A stretch of DNA of 41,655 bases, from assembly GCA_965367295.1 (NCBI GenBank), contig CBDUHN010000030.1, positions 1 through 41,655 of the forward strand, read 5' to 3'. How positions within the stretch are numbered: the stretch's first letter is position 1; each line of letters begins with the position of its first letter. A program made the position numbers and the translations under genes. Shown here one piece after another: positions 8,212-16,074 of the stretch. The stretch comes from JAIVHA01 sp965367295 (GTDB lineage Bacteria; Pseudomonadota; Gammaproteobacteria; DSM-19610). Below the pieces are notes generated by a model, which was not told the origin of the DNA, ran no database searches, and saw nothing but the letters and a program-made list of their open reading frames with translations.

Positions 8212-9528
8212 ATGCTTCGTCATCTGCGACAGTCCGGCCAACAACTGCTTTCCGCCGATGCGTGGAAAACCCGCGTCGTATTCTGGTGTGGCGCCGTGAT
8301 CGTCGGCCTGCTGGCCACCGGCTTTGCGATCACCGCCGAGTTTGCCAACAATCTGTTCGCCGAGCGGGCAACCGCATCACCCTGGTTCCCCTTCATCGCC
8401 TGCCCGGCCGGGCTGATGCTGGTGGTCTGGCTGACCCAGCGCTATTTTCCCGGCTCCCAGGGCAGTGGCATTCCCCAGGCAATCGCCGCCCTGGAAATGA
8501 CCGACCACGGTATGCGCAAGCGATTGCTGTCCCTTCGTATCGCGGTGGGCAAGATCCTGCTCTGCCTGCTCGGACTGATGAGTGGCGCCTCCATCGGCCG
8601 CGAGGGTCCGACCGTGCATATCGGTGCCTCGGTGATGTTCGCACTCGGACGCTTCGCCAAGTTTCCCTACCATTACATGGACCGTGGACTGATCCTCGCA
8701 GGCGGGGCTGCCGGTATCGCCGCCGCCTTCAACACCCCGCTGGCGGGTATCCTGTTCGCCATCGAGGAAATGGGCCGTTCCTTCGAGGAGCGCACCAGTG
8801 GCACCCTGCTTACCGCTGTGTTCCTGGCCGGGATCACCGCCGTTGCCATTCAGGGCAACTACACCTATTTCGGCACCAGCAGCGCCCAGCTGGCAGCCTC
8901 GCAGATGCTGCTGCCGATTCTGGTCTGCGGTGTGGTGGGCGGCCTGCTGGGGGGGCTTTTTGCCCAGGGACTGGTATGGAGCAGCCGCCGCATTCGCACC
9001 TTCGCCGGCCGTACCCCCATGCAGCTGGCCCTGCTCTGCGGCCTGGGGATCGCCGGCATCGGGGCGTTGTCAGGAGGACTGAGCTATGGCACCGGTTACC
9101 ATGAGGCACAGCTCATCATCACCGGCGAGGGCGAACTGCCGCAGAGCTACCCGCTGCTGAAAATGGCTGCTACCTGGGTGTCCTACCTGAGTGGTATTCC
9201 TGGTGGCCTGTTCGCACCCTCGCTGGCGGCCGGTGCCGGTGTCGGACAGGGGCTGGCAGGGTTGTTGCCGGGGCTACCGGTCACCGCCGTGGTCATACTC
9301 GGCATGGTGGGCTACTTCACCGGCGTAGTGCAAACCCCTATTACCGCCTTTGTGATCGTGATCGAAATGACCGACAACAACGAACTGCTGTTGCCACTCA
9401 TGGCCACCGCCCTGCTGGCCTATGTCACTTCGCGGCTGGTGTGCCCGGACCCCATCTATCGTGCCCTGGCCGAACAGTTCCTGCCCCCGAAACCCGCCCC
9501 CAAACCAGAAGAAGATACAAAATCCTGA
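8212..9528 (+). CDS. clcA: ClC-family chloride/proton antiporter
   Basis: A 438-residue inner-membrane ClC protein. The selectivity-filter motifs GSGIP (84-88), GREGP (129-133, with gating E131) and GGLFAP are present. An IEEM motif (184-187) retains the internal proton-pathway glutamate, which favours a 2Cl-/H+ exchanger over a channel. The C-terminus ends in a short Pro/Lys tail without CBS domains. E. coli ClcA supports extreme acid resistance; the role here is unknown. It opens a five-gene plus-strand series (clcA, DUF4126, tlpA-like, hemJ, yggX), with a 77-base gap before the next gene. Confidence 0.93.
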   Translation: MLRHLRQSGQQLLSADAWKTRVVFWCGAVIVGLLATGFAITAEFANNLFAERATASPWFPFIACPAGLMLVVWLTQRYFPGSQGSGIPQAIAALEMTDHGMRKRLLSLRIAVGKILLCLLGLMSGASIGREGPTVHIGASVMFALGRFAKFPYHYMDRGLILAGGAAGIAAAFNTPLAGILFAIEEMGRSFEERTSGTLLTAVFLAGITAVAIQGNYTYFGTSSAQLAASQMLLPILVCGVVGGLLGGLFAQGLVWSSRRIRTFAGRTPMQLALLCGLGIAGIGALSGGLSYGTGYHEAQLIITGEGELPQSYPLLKMAATWVSYLSGIPGGLFAPSLAAGAGVGQGLAGLLPGLPVTAVVILGMVGYFTGVVQTPITAFVIVIEMTDNNELLLPLMATALLAYVTSRLVCPDPIYRALAEQFLPPKPAPKPEEDTKS

Positions 9529-9605
9529 CAGATTAGGGGCCAGGAATCCTGCGCCTCCCATCGCGAACGCGATAGTATAAAGAGGGGCCGACGGAGGACA
9601 GCAGC

Positions 9606-10244
9606 ATGGACCCGATTCACACGATCGCACTGACCATGGGGGTTGCCTGGGCCAGTGGCATCAATCTGTATGCAGCCGTGTTCATGCTCGGTTTCATGGG
9701 CGCCAATGGCTACATGGAACTACCACCGGATCTAGCGGTACTCGGTGACCCGCTGGTGTTGTTCGCCGCCGGTTTCATGTACCTGGTTGAGTTCATCGCC
9801 GACAAGACCCCCGGCGTGGATACCGGCTGGGACAGCATCCACACCTTCATCCGCATTCCTGCCGGGGCCATCCTCGCCGCCGGCGCGGTGGGAGACGTGA
9901 ACGCCGCGGCGCAACTCGCCGCCGGACTGCTCGGTGGCACGCTGGCCGCCGGCACCCACGCCACCAAGGCCGGTAGCCGCGTGCTCATCAACACCTCTCC
10001 GGAGCCCTTCAGCAACTGGGGGGCCTCGCTCACAGAGGATGCCGCGGTGATCGCTGGCCTGTGGACCGCGCTTCATCACCCGACGATCTTTCTGGTTTTG
10101 CTCGGCCTGTTTATCTTGCTTATGATCTGGCTGCTGCCCAAACTATGGCGTTCCATCAAACGCGTGTTTGCCTTCTTCGGTCACCTGCTGGGCTTCAAGC
10201 CCGAAGAACCACCTGACACGCCTGACGACCAGACGCATCCATGA
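9606..10244 (+). CDS. DUF4126 family membrane protein
   Basis: A 212-residue protein with several hydrophobic, Gly/Ala-rich membrane segments, a conserved-looking DKTPGVDTGWDSIHTFIR loop and a final membrane helix (about 160-180) followed by a charged Pro-rich tail. It matches my recollection of the DUF4126 family, for which no function is established. The start at 9606 follows GGAGG. The last four bases (ATGA) overlap the start of the thioredoxin-like gene, so the two are translationally coupled. Confidence 0.83.
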   Translation: MDPIHTIALTMGVAWASGINLYAAVFMLGFMGANGYMELPPDLAVLGDPLVLFAAGFMYLVEFIADKTPGVDTGWDSIHTFIRIPAGAILAAGAVGDVNAAAQLAAGLLGGTLAAGTHATKAGSRVLINTSPEPFSNWGASLTEDAAVIAGLWTALHHPTIFLVLLGLFILLMIWLLPKLWRSIKRVFAFFGHLLGFKPEEPPDTPDDQTHP

Positions 10245-10747
10245 AAGCGAAAGACATTGCGATTGCCGGTTTTGCCGTGGCATTGATCGGCCTGCTGAGC
10301 TACCTCTGGCTGTCTCCGGGTGGCCTCAAGCAGGCCCCGGAACTGACCTTCACCAGCATCGAAGGCGAAACGATCCCCCTGGCCAGCCTGCGCGGCCGGC
10401 CGGTGCTGGTTACCTTCTGGGCCACCACCTGCCCCGGCTGTATGGAGGAGATGCCGCATCTCATCGAGCTGTACCACGAACTGCATCCGCAGGGACTGGA
10501 GATCATCGGCGTGGCCATGGCCTATGATCCTCCCAACCAGGTGCTCACGGTGGTGGAACAACGCCAGGTGCCCTACACCATTGCCCTGGATCTCAAGGAA
10601 CAGGCCGCACAGGCCTTTGGCGACGTGCGCCTCACTCCCACGACCTTCCTGATCGCGCCGGATGGCCGCATCGTACAGCAGAAGATCGGTGAACTGGACC
10701 TGCAGCGGGTGCGCCAGGAAATCCTCGCCATGCTGCGCCCGGTCTGA
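10241..10747 (+). CDS. TlpA/ResA-like membrane-anchored thioredoxin
   Basis: A 168-residue thiol-disulfide oxidoreductase. A single N-terminal membrane segment (about 5-24) anchors it, and a thioredoxin fold follows with the redox motif CPGC (C64, C67) in FWATTCPGCMEEMP. The cis-proline loop appears as TPTTF. ResA/TlpA proteins reduce disulfides outside the cytoplasmic membrane, often for cytochrome c or copper-site assembly; the client here is unknown. It overlaps the upstream DUF4126 gene by four bases and is 13 bases from hemJ, which hints at a link to heme proteins, but this is inference. Confidence 0.9.
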   Translation: MKAKDIAIAGFAVALIGLLSYLWLSPGGLKQAPELTFTSIEGETIPLASLRGRPVLVTFWATTCPGCMEEMPHLIELYHELHPQGLEIIGVAMAYDPPNQVLTVVEQRQVPYTIALDLKEQAAQAFGDVRLTPTTFLIAPDGRIVQQKIGELDLQRVRQEILAMLRPV

Positions 10748-10760
10748 AGGTTCCTGACCC

Positions 10761-11180
10761 ATGCTCTGGATCAAGGCCGTTCACGTCATGTTCATGGTGA
10801 CCTGGTTCGCCGGACTGTTTTATCTGCCGCGGCTGTTCGTCTATCACGCCGCCTGCAGTGACGAACCTGGCAACGAGCGCTTCAAGGTCATGGAACGCAA
10901 GCTCTACGCCATCATGACCATGGGCGCGGTAATCACGGTGGTATTCGGCCTGTGGCTGCTGTTCGCCTATTGGTGGCCACCAACCGCTGGCTGGCTGATT
11001 GCCAAACTGATCCTGGTCACGGCGCTGATTGCCTACCATCTGTATTGTGGAAAACTGGTGAAGGTATTCCGTGACGACGCCAACCGGCGCAGCCACGTGT
11101 TCTACCGCTGGTTCAACGAATTTCCGGCCCTGATTCTGATCGCCGTGGTTATCCTGGCAATCGTCAAGCCGTTTTACTGA
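10761..11180 (+). CDS. hemJ: HemJ-like protoporphyrinogen oxidase
   Basis: HemJ is a membrane protein that oxidises protoporphyrinogen IX late in heme synthesis. This 139-residue protein starts with the family-typical LWIKAVHVMFMVTWFAGLFYLPRLFVYH, carrying the conserved H8, and has four hydrophobic helices. A second conserved stretch is FRWFNEFP-like (YRWFNEFPALILI) near the C-terminus. No hemG or hemY is seen in the window. It is closely spaced with the thioredoxin-like gene upstream and yggX downstream, all on plus. Confidence 0.9.
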   Translation: MLWIKAVHVMFMVTWFAGLFYLPRLFVYHAACSDEPGNERFKVMERKLYAIMTMGAVITVVFGLWLLFAYWWPPTAGWLIAKLILVTALIAYHLYCGKLVKVFRDDANRRSHVFYRWFNEFPALILIAVVILAIVKPFY

Positions 11181-11191
11181 CAGGAGCTCCC

Positions 11192-11476
11192 ATGTCCCGC
11201 ACCGTGCACTGCATCGTACTCAAACGCGAAGCCGAAGGCCTTGAGGCCCCACCCCACCCCGGTGAACTGGGGATACGCATCTATGAAAGCGTCTCCCGGG
11301 AAGGCTGGCAGAAATGGCTGGAACGGCTCACCATTATCATCAACGAAAATGGCCTCAGTACCGCCGACCCCGGCAGCCTGGCCGTGATCGAACAGCATAT
11401 GGAAGGCTTCCTGTTCGGTAATTCCGGGCTGGGTGGTCTGCCGCAGGGCTTCACCCCGCCGGGAGCCAAAAAATAA
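11192..11476 (+). CDS. yggX: YggX-type Fe(2+)-trafficking / oxidative damage protein
   Basis: A 94-residue soluble protein with the family's N-terminal RTVHCIVLKREAEG, including the conserved C7, the PGELGIRIYESVSREGW segment and the C-terminal hydrophobic helix. YggX protects Fe-S enzymes and limits iron-driven DNA damage in Salmonella. In many relatives it sits beside mutY; here it follows hemJ by 11 bases with GGAG just upstream of the ATG. It is convergent with the ATP-grasp gene, with only eight bases between the stops. Confidence 0.94.
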   Translation: MSRTVHCIVLKREAEGLEAPPHPGELGIRIYESVSREGWQKWLERLTIIINENGLSTADPGSLAVIEQHMEGFLFGNSGLGGLPQGFTPPGAKK

Positions 11477-11484
11477 CGCCGGAC

Positions 11485-12756
11485 TCAGACGCGTGCGCCC
11501 TCCATCTTCCAGAGCGGCGCGACCACGATCTGCAGCTGCGCGTGAGCCTCCCGCAGTGCCTGTTCCACTTGATCCGCCCCGGGGGCACGGGCAAACAGAA
11601 ACCCCAGATAGCGACTGCCCTCGGGCAGTGGCACCAGTTCATAGCCTTCGCGCACACTGATGACCACCTCTTCGATATAGGGCACGCGCTGAGCCGCCAT
11701 CAACCCTTCGACCCGACGCAGCACGCCGGCCTTTGGCGTCGGGAGCATCAGCACACCGGCCGCTCCCTGATCCGCCGTGACCGGCAGAGGTCGACCAATG
11801 GCCTGGGCCAGCACCATCGCTTCCAGGCTGTAGCCGGTACCGAAACGCAACAACTGGCCACAGTGGCCACCGATGGTGCGCGACGCCACTTCCATGATCC
11901 AGGCCTCATTCTGATACAAACGCAGCTCGGCATGCACCGGACCTTCACGCAGACCATAGGCACGACAAGCCTCCTGCACCCGCTGTACGGCACATGACTG
12001 CAGAAACCCGGAATGACGGGACGGCGTTACGTAATAGGTTTCTTCAAAGAAGGGGCCATTCATAGGGTCCGGTTTATCGAAGATGGCCAGCAACTCCAGC
12101 GTGCCGCGCCGTAACAAGCCTTCCACCGCAATCTCCGGCCCCGGGATGAACTGTTCCAGCAACAGGCAACAGGATTCTTCCCGATCCTGATGTTGTTCGT
12201 CCTGCAGTATGCGTTGAATGCGCTGCGCCGCCTGCTGCAGTTGCCCGGCATCCTCGACACGAATAACCCCGCGACTGCCGGACAGTGCGAGTGGTTTGAC
12301 AACGGCGGGAAAGGGAAATCCGTGCAACTGCCCGGCAAGGGGGCGCCGAAGGTCCAACACACGGTGCAGTGGCACCGGCAGCCCTGCCGCGGCAAGGCAA
12401 TCGCGGGCCAGGTCCTTGCGCCGCGAGCGCCGTGCAGCGGCGGGTGGGTTGTGGGACAACCCCAGCGCCTCCGCCACACGACTGGTCAGGGTGACCGAAG
12501 CATCATCGGTAGCCACCACCCCCAGCAATGGCTGCTGTTCTGCCAATGCCAGCAGACGGGGCATGGCATCCTCGTCGTACAGATTGATCTGCACGCCACC
12601 AGCCCATGTGCTCACCAGCGCATGCTCACCTTCCGAGGCCAGCAACAGTTCGATGCCCAGCGACCGCGCAGCTTCGATATAGGCAGCGGTACGATAACTG
12701 TTGGCCGGAGCGATGAGCAGGACGCGCGGGACTACCAAACCTCTCTCCCCGCGCAT
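11485..12756 (-). CDS. ATP-grasp ligase of unknown substrate
   Basis: A cytoplasmic ATP-grasp protein of up to 423 residues. It has a pre-ATP-grasp Rossmann-like domain (about 9-110), a central ATP-binding domain with FPAVVKPLALSGSRGVI and EQFIPGPEIAVEG, and a metal-binding segment LRLYQNEAWIMEVASRTIGGHCGQ. The C-terminal part resembles the extra domain of L-amino-acid ligases. Such enzymes join a carboxylate to an amine through an acyl phosphate; neither substrate can be read from the sequence. The start is uncertain: a TTG at 12736-12738 has a better ribosome-binding site (GGGGAG, six bases away) than the ATG at 12756. It stands alone on this strand apart from the Fe-S carrier gene behind it. 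Confidence 0.8.
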   Translation of the reverse strand: MRGERGLVVPRVLLIAPANSYRTAAYIEAARSLGIELLLASEGEHALVSTWAGGVQINLYDEDAMPRLLALAEQQPLLGVVATDDASVTLTSRVAEALGLSHNPPAAARRSRRKDLARDCLAAAGLPVPLHRVLDLRRPLAGQLHGFPFPAVVKPLALSGSRGVIRVEDAGQLQQAAQRIQRILQDEQHQDREESCCLLLEQFIPGPEIAVEGLLRRGTLELLAIFDKPDPMNGPFFEETYYVTPSRHSGFLQSCAVQRVQEACRAYGLREGPVHAELRLYQNEAWIMEVASRTIGGHCGQLLRFGTGYSLEAMVLAQAIGRPLPVTADQGAAGVLMLPTPKAGVLRRVEGLMAAQRVPYIEEVVISVREGYELVPLPEGSRYLGFLFARAPGADQVEQALREAHAQLQIVVAPLWKMEGARV

Positions 12757-12828
12757 TGCCTGGTATTCTTGGGGGCCACAACCAACGCCAAGGTGCGGAT
12801 AATGGAAACAGGCTCCGTTACAGCGGGA

Positions 12829-13215
12829 TCAGGCGCAACCACCACCTGCTGAACCACAACCACCACAGGCACCGGAACCACCCGTGGCGGAAAACACATT
12901 ATTGAACACGAAGCTGGCACCGGTGGGGCGATTCACGAAATCGATTTCCACGCCACGCAGATAATTCAGCGCCACGGCGTCCACGTAGATATCGAATCCC
13001 TCGCCTTCCATCACGCAGTCGTATTCGGATTTCTGGTCGGTAAAGGTCATGCCGTAGCCCATGCCGCCACAGCCACCACCGGACACAAAGATGCGAATCG
13101 CATTCAGATCATCGTCCAGATCCTGGAACAGCTCCGCCATTTTGCTGCGTGCGGCCGGTGTGAGCCGGATATCCTGATCCCCGATCACCTGCGCAAATAC
13201 TGCTGTATTACTCAT
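12829..13215 (-). CDS. A-type Fe-S carrier paralogue with atypical cysteine tail
   Basis: A HesB/IscA-fold protein of 128 residues. The first ligand C49 (GGGCGGMGYG) and the fold are clear. The usual C-terminal CxC is replaced by C117-x2-C120-x6-C127 in a Gly/Ala/Ser-rich tail, and an extra C67 is present. A-type carriers bind and pass on Fe-S clusters; the changed spacing suggests different cluster chemistry or another metal, which is inference. Strong GAGGTGAG precedes the ATG. It is not part of an isc or suf operon; its neighbours are an ATP-grasp ligase and the divergent, probably iron-regulated porin. Confidence 0.85.
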   Translation of the reverse strand: MSNTAVFAQVIGDQDIRLTPAARSKMAELFQDLDDDLNAIRIFVSGGGCGGMGYGMTFTDQKSEYDCVMEGEGFDIYVDAVALNYLRGVEIDFVNRPTGASFVFNNVFSATGGSGACGGCGSAGGGCA

Positions 13216-13392
13216 GACTCACCTCGTGGGCACTGCGACCCGTTGTTCCCATTGATTTTCACAGTCTACCACTGCGCAAGCGCAATGCATCCAGACAGCA
13301 TCGGCGCCTATTCCCGCCGCCTTACAAACCCCGGCATTCCACCTGCAGAGTCCTCTCACCTCCAGCCCCAATGAAAGCCGCCTTTATTTGTT

Positions 13393-13432
13393 AATACGAA
13401 TCGTTTGCATTTAGTTTTATCTTGAATATAAT
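13393..13432 (+). promoter_or_regulatory. porin promoter with overlapping Fur-box-like site
   Basis: TTTGCA (13404-13409), a 17 bp spacer and TATAAT (13427-13432) make a good sigma70 promoter for the porin gene. The 19-mer AATACGAATCGTTTGCATT (13393-13411) overlaps the -35. By my count it agrees at 13 of 19 positions with the classical Fur-box form AATGAGAATTATTCTCATT and is itself partly palindromic. Repression by iron-loaded Fur is therefore plausible but untested. Confidence 0.6.
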
Positions 13433-13503
13433 ATTCAGCCATCAATACCTGCGGACTTGTAAACGCTTTCCCGATCCACTCACAACACGAGGACTCCATT
13501 CGG

Positions 13504-14709
13504 ATGAACACCCACCCCCCCCTGCTCGCGGCCCTTGCCGCCCTGTTTGCCGCTCCCGGCCTGTCGGCGGCCGAAATGCCGTCCGCAGAAGAAATGTGGC
13601 GGATTATCCAGAGCCAGCAAAAAGAGATCGAGGCCCTGAAGGGTGCCCAGCACGAAACCGACCAGAAGGCCGAAGCCGCCGTGGAAGCGATAGAAAACCG
13701 CGGAGCAAGTGGCAATTCGGCCGCCTGGGCAGAGAAAACCCAGATCGGTGGCTATGGCGAACTGCACTACAACAACCTCGATGGTGAAGGGGGCGCAAGC
13801 GACAAGAATGAACTGGATTTCCATCGCTTCGTTCTGTTCTTCAATCATCAATTCAATGACGACCTGCGCCTCATATCCGAGCTGGAAGTGGAACACAGCA
13901 TTGCCGGGGAAGGCCAGAACGGTGAAATCGAACTGGAACAGGCCTACCTGGAATTCGACCTGAACGACCAGCACCGTGCCCGCGCCGGTATCTTCCTGCT
14001 ACCAGTAGGCATCATCAACGAAACCCATGAACCGGCGACTTTCTACGGTGTGGAGCGCAACCCGGTCGAGAAAGACATCATCCCCGCCACCTGGTGGGCA
14101 GGCGGTGCCAGCCTGTCCGGTGAAATCGCCCCGGGCTGGAGCTATGATGCGGCCATCCACGAAGGCCTGAACACGTCACTGGCGGATAACTACAGGGTGC
14201 GTAGCGGCCGTCAGAAGACCAGCGAGGCCGCTGCCGATGACCTGGCCTTTACCGGCCGTATCAAATGGACCGGCATGGCCGGACTGGAACTGGCTGCCAG
14301 CTTCCAGCATCAGGCCGACGTCACGCAGAGCAACGACCCGACCGCCGGCAGCGCCAACCTGATCGAGGCGCACGCCATATACAACCATGGCCCATTCAGC
14401 CTGCGCGCCCTGTATGCCCTGTGGGATCTGGATGGCACCGGACCAGCGAGTATCGGAGCCGACGAACAGATGGGCTGGTATATCGAACCCGCTTACAGGC
14501 TCAGCGACAAAGTCGGCCTGTTCGCCCGTTACAACCGCTGGGACAACCAGGCCGGTGACAGCGCCGACAGCGAGAAAACACAGATCGACTTCGGCGTAAA
14601 CTACTGGCCGCATCCCGACGTGGTACTCAAGGCCGATTACCAGCAACAGGATAACGATGATGGCCGTAACCAGGACGGTTTCAACCTCGGTGTCGGCTAT
14701 CAATTCTAG
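13504..14709 (+). CDS. outer-membrane porin (phosphate-porin-like fold)
   Basis: A 401-residue outer-membrane beta-barrel. A signal peptide (about 1-22, cleaved after LSAA) is followed by a short coiled coil (about 26-65, EEMWRIIQSQQKEIEALKG), typical of trimeric OprO/OprP-like porins, then alternating amphipathic strands ending in GVGYQF with the terminal Phe recognised by the BAM complex. The substrate cannot be read off. The gene lies behind a Fur-like promoter and ahead of FMN-binding and PepSY genes, so passage of an iron compound is a reasonable hypothesis. A strong hairpin terminator follows at 14729-14760. Confidence 0.87.
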   Translation: MNTHPPLLAALAALFAAPGLSAAEMPSAEEMWRIIQSQQKEIEALKGAQHETDQKAEAAVEAIENRGASGNSAAWAEKTQIGGYGELHYNNLDGEGGASDKNELDFHRFVLFFNHQFNDDLRLISELEVEHSIAGEGQNGEIELEQAYLEFDLNDQHRARAGIFLLPVGIINETHEPATFYGVERNPVEKDIIPATWWAGGASLSGEIAPGWSYDAAIHEGLNTSLADNYRVRSGRQKTSEAAADDLAFTGRIKWTGMAGLELAASFQHQADVTQSNDPTAGSANLIEAHAIYNHGPFSLRALYALWDLDGTGPASIGADEQMGWYIEPAYRLSDKVGLFARYNRWDNQAGDSADSEKTQIDFGVNYWPHPDVVLKADYQQQDNDDGRNQDGFNLGVGYQF

Positions 14710-14728
14710 TCATCCATTCCCCGCCACT

Positions 14729-14760
14729 CCGGGGCCTCGTGCAGAGGCCCCGGATTTTTC
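14729..14760 (+). terminator. Rho-independent terminator after the porin gene
   Basis: A perfect 10 bp stem CCGGGGCCTC / GAGGCCCCGG with a GTGCA loop, followed by ATTTTTC. It lies 14 bases before the FMN-binding gene, so that gene depends on readthrough or on its own promoter. Such a placement usually sets a high porin to low enzyme ratio. Confidence 0.9.
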
Positions 14761-14773
14761 GCGTATACCGATT

Positions 14774-15307
14774 ATGATGATACGAATGCTTTCCACACTG
14801 CTCGGCCTGTTCTGGCTGGGTAGTGCATCCGCCACCGCCACCTACCAGGAACCCGCCGATTTCCTGAGCGAGGTCTTCGCCGGCAAGCCACCGGAACCTG
14901 CCATCGTGTGGTTGTCCGGCGAACGCAAACAACAGATCCGCACCATCCTCGGGCACGAGTACAGCAGCCTGCGCGTACGCTACTGGGGCGATACCCACCG
15001 CAGCGCCTGGATACTGGATGAAATCGGCAAGGAACATCCTATTACCACCGGCATCGTGGTGGAGGATGGGAGAATCGAACTGATCCGCGTACTGATTTTC
15101 CGTGAAAGCCGTGGCTGGGAAGTACGCTATCCCTTCTTCACCGACCAGTTCCTGCAGGCCCGCCTGGACGCAGATCAGCAACTGGACCGTACTATCGACA
15201 ACATTTCCGGCGCCACCCTCTCGGTGCGTGCGCTCACCAAACTGGCCCGCATGGCCCTGTACCTGTCCCAGCAACTGAGTGCCACCGATGTCACGCCAGC
15301 ACCATAG
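14774..15307 (+). CDS. extracytoplasmic FMN-binding domain protein
   Basis: A 177-residue exported protein. A signal peptide (about 1-20) precedes an FMN_bind domain related to RnfG and NosR. The DNISGAT motif (142-148) presents T148 as the residue to which ApbE would attach FMN through a phosphoester bond. No apbE is present in the window. The start is the ATG at 14774; no strong Shine-Dalgarno is visible. Its 3' end overlaps the PepSY gene by 20 bases, so the two products are very likely made together and may form one electron-transfer unit. Confidence 0.87.
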   Translation: MMIRMLSTLLGLFWLGSASATATYQEPADFLSEVFAGKPPEPAIVWLSGERKQQIRTILGHEYSSLRVRYWGDTHRSAWILDEIGKEHPITTGIVVEDGRIELIRVLIFRESRGWEVRYPFFTDQFLQARLDADQQLDRTIDNISGATLSVRALTKLARMALYLSQQLSATDVTPAP

Positions 15308-16049
15308 GAAACACCGCAGCAAAGTCCGCTCCCTGCATATCTGGCACCGCTACATCGGGCTGACGGCGGCGGCACTGGTCGTGATCCTCGCCACTACCGG
15401 ACTATTACTCAATCACACCAGGGAATTCAGCTGGGACAGAAAATACGTCACCAGTCCCTGGCTGCTGGACTGGTACGGAATCAAGGCCCCGAAGCCGGGC
15501 AGCGGATTTGCACTGGGCCCGCAGACGCTGTTCCTCTATGGCCAGCATCTCTATCTCGATGACCTCCGGCTCGAAGGTGAATACCGGCAACTGCAGGGAG
15601 CGCTGTCCAACCCGGATATGATCCTCGTCGCCGCCGACCAGTACCTGTTACTGCTGACTCGCACGGGTGAACTGATCGATCGGCTCGAAGCCGGTGCCGG
15701 CCTGCCCGGCACGGTGCAACGCATGGGGCGCGACGACAGGGGCCAACCACTGGTGATGATCAACGATCAGGTTTATCAACCCGACAGTGACTGGCTGCGC
15801 TGGCGAGTCTGGGCGGGCCAGGACACGGAAATCCGCTGGGCCCGGACGGTAGCGTCCGATGCCGCACAGCAGCAGCGCATGGCAGCAGAATTCCGCAACC
15901 ACATCCTGCCAATGGAACGGGTATTGCTGGATCTGCACAGTGGCCGCATATTCGGCCGTTACGGGATCTGGCTAATGGATTTTGCCGCCCTGCTGTTACT
16001 ACTGCTGGCCGGTAGCGGTATCTGGATGTGGTACCGGCGCCGACGCTGA
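15288..16049 (+). CDS. PepSY-associated transmembrane protein
   Basis: A 253-residue inner-membrane protein. LHIWHRYIGL (16-25) introduces the first helix (about 24-42), followed by a periplasmic PepSY-like region and a C-terminal helix (about 226-247) preceded by LDLHSGRIFGRYG. The conserved histidines (H17, H20, H43 and the His of DLHSG) resemble heme ligands of PepSY_TM proteins, some of which are ferric-siderophore reductases such as FoxB. An electron path from the membrane to the FMN protein or to ferric iron is inferred. I use the ATG at 15288; a GTG at 15279 is in frame. It is convergent with ptsP. Confidence 0.85.
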   Translation: MSRQHHRKHRSKVRSLHIWHRYIGLTAAALVVILATTGLLLNHTREFSWDRKYVTSPWLLDWYGIKAPKPGSGFALGPQTLFLYGQHLYLDDLRLEGEYRQLQGALSNPDMILVAADQYLLLLTRTGELIDRLEAGAGLPGTVQRMGRDDRGQPLVMINDQVYQPDSDWLRWRVWAGQDTEIRWARTVASDAAQQQRMAAEFRNHILPMERVLLDLHSGRIFGRYGIWLMDFAALLLLLLAGSGIWMWYRRRR

Positions 16050-16074
16050 ACCGGCCGACCGTGGCAGGCCCCGC

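Noticed and set aside
8262..9104. A 280-codon frame overlapping clcA in another frame
   Set aside because: Arg/Pro-rich shadow of a clear ClC gene.
9560..9573. ATCGCG-AA-CGCGAT palindrome between clcA and the DUF4126 gene
   Set aside because: It is short, has no T tract, is not related to the other palindromes, and no regulator is nearby; it may be chance.
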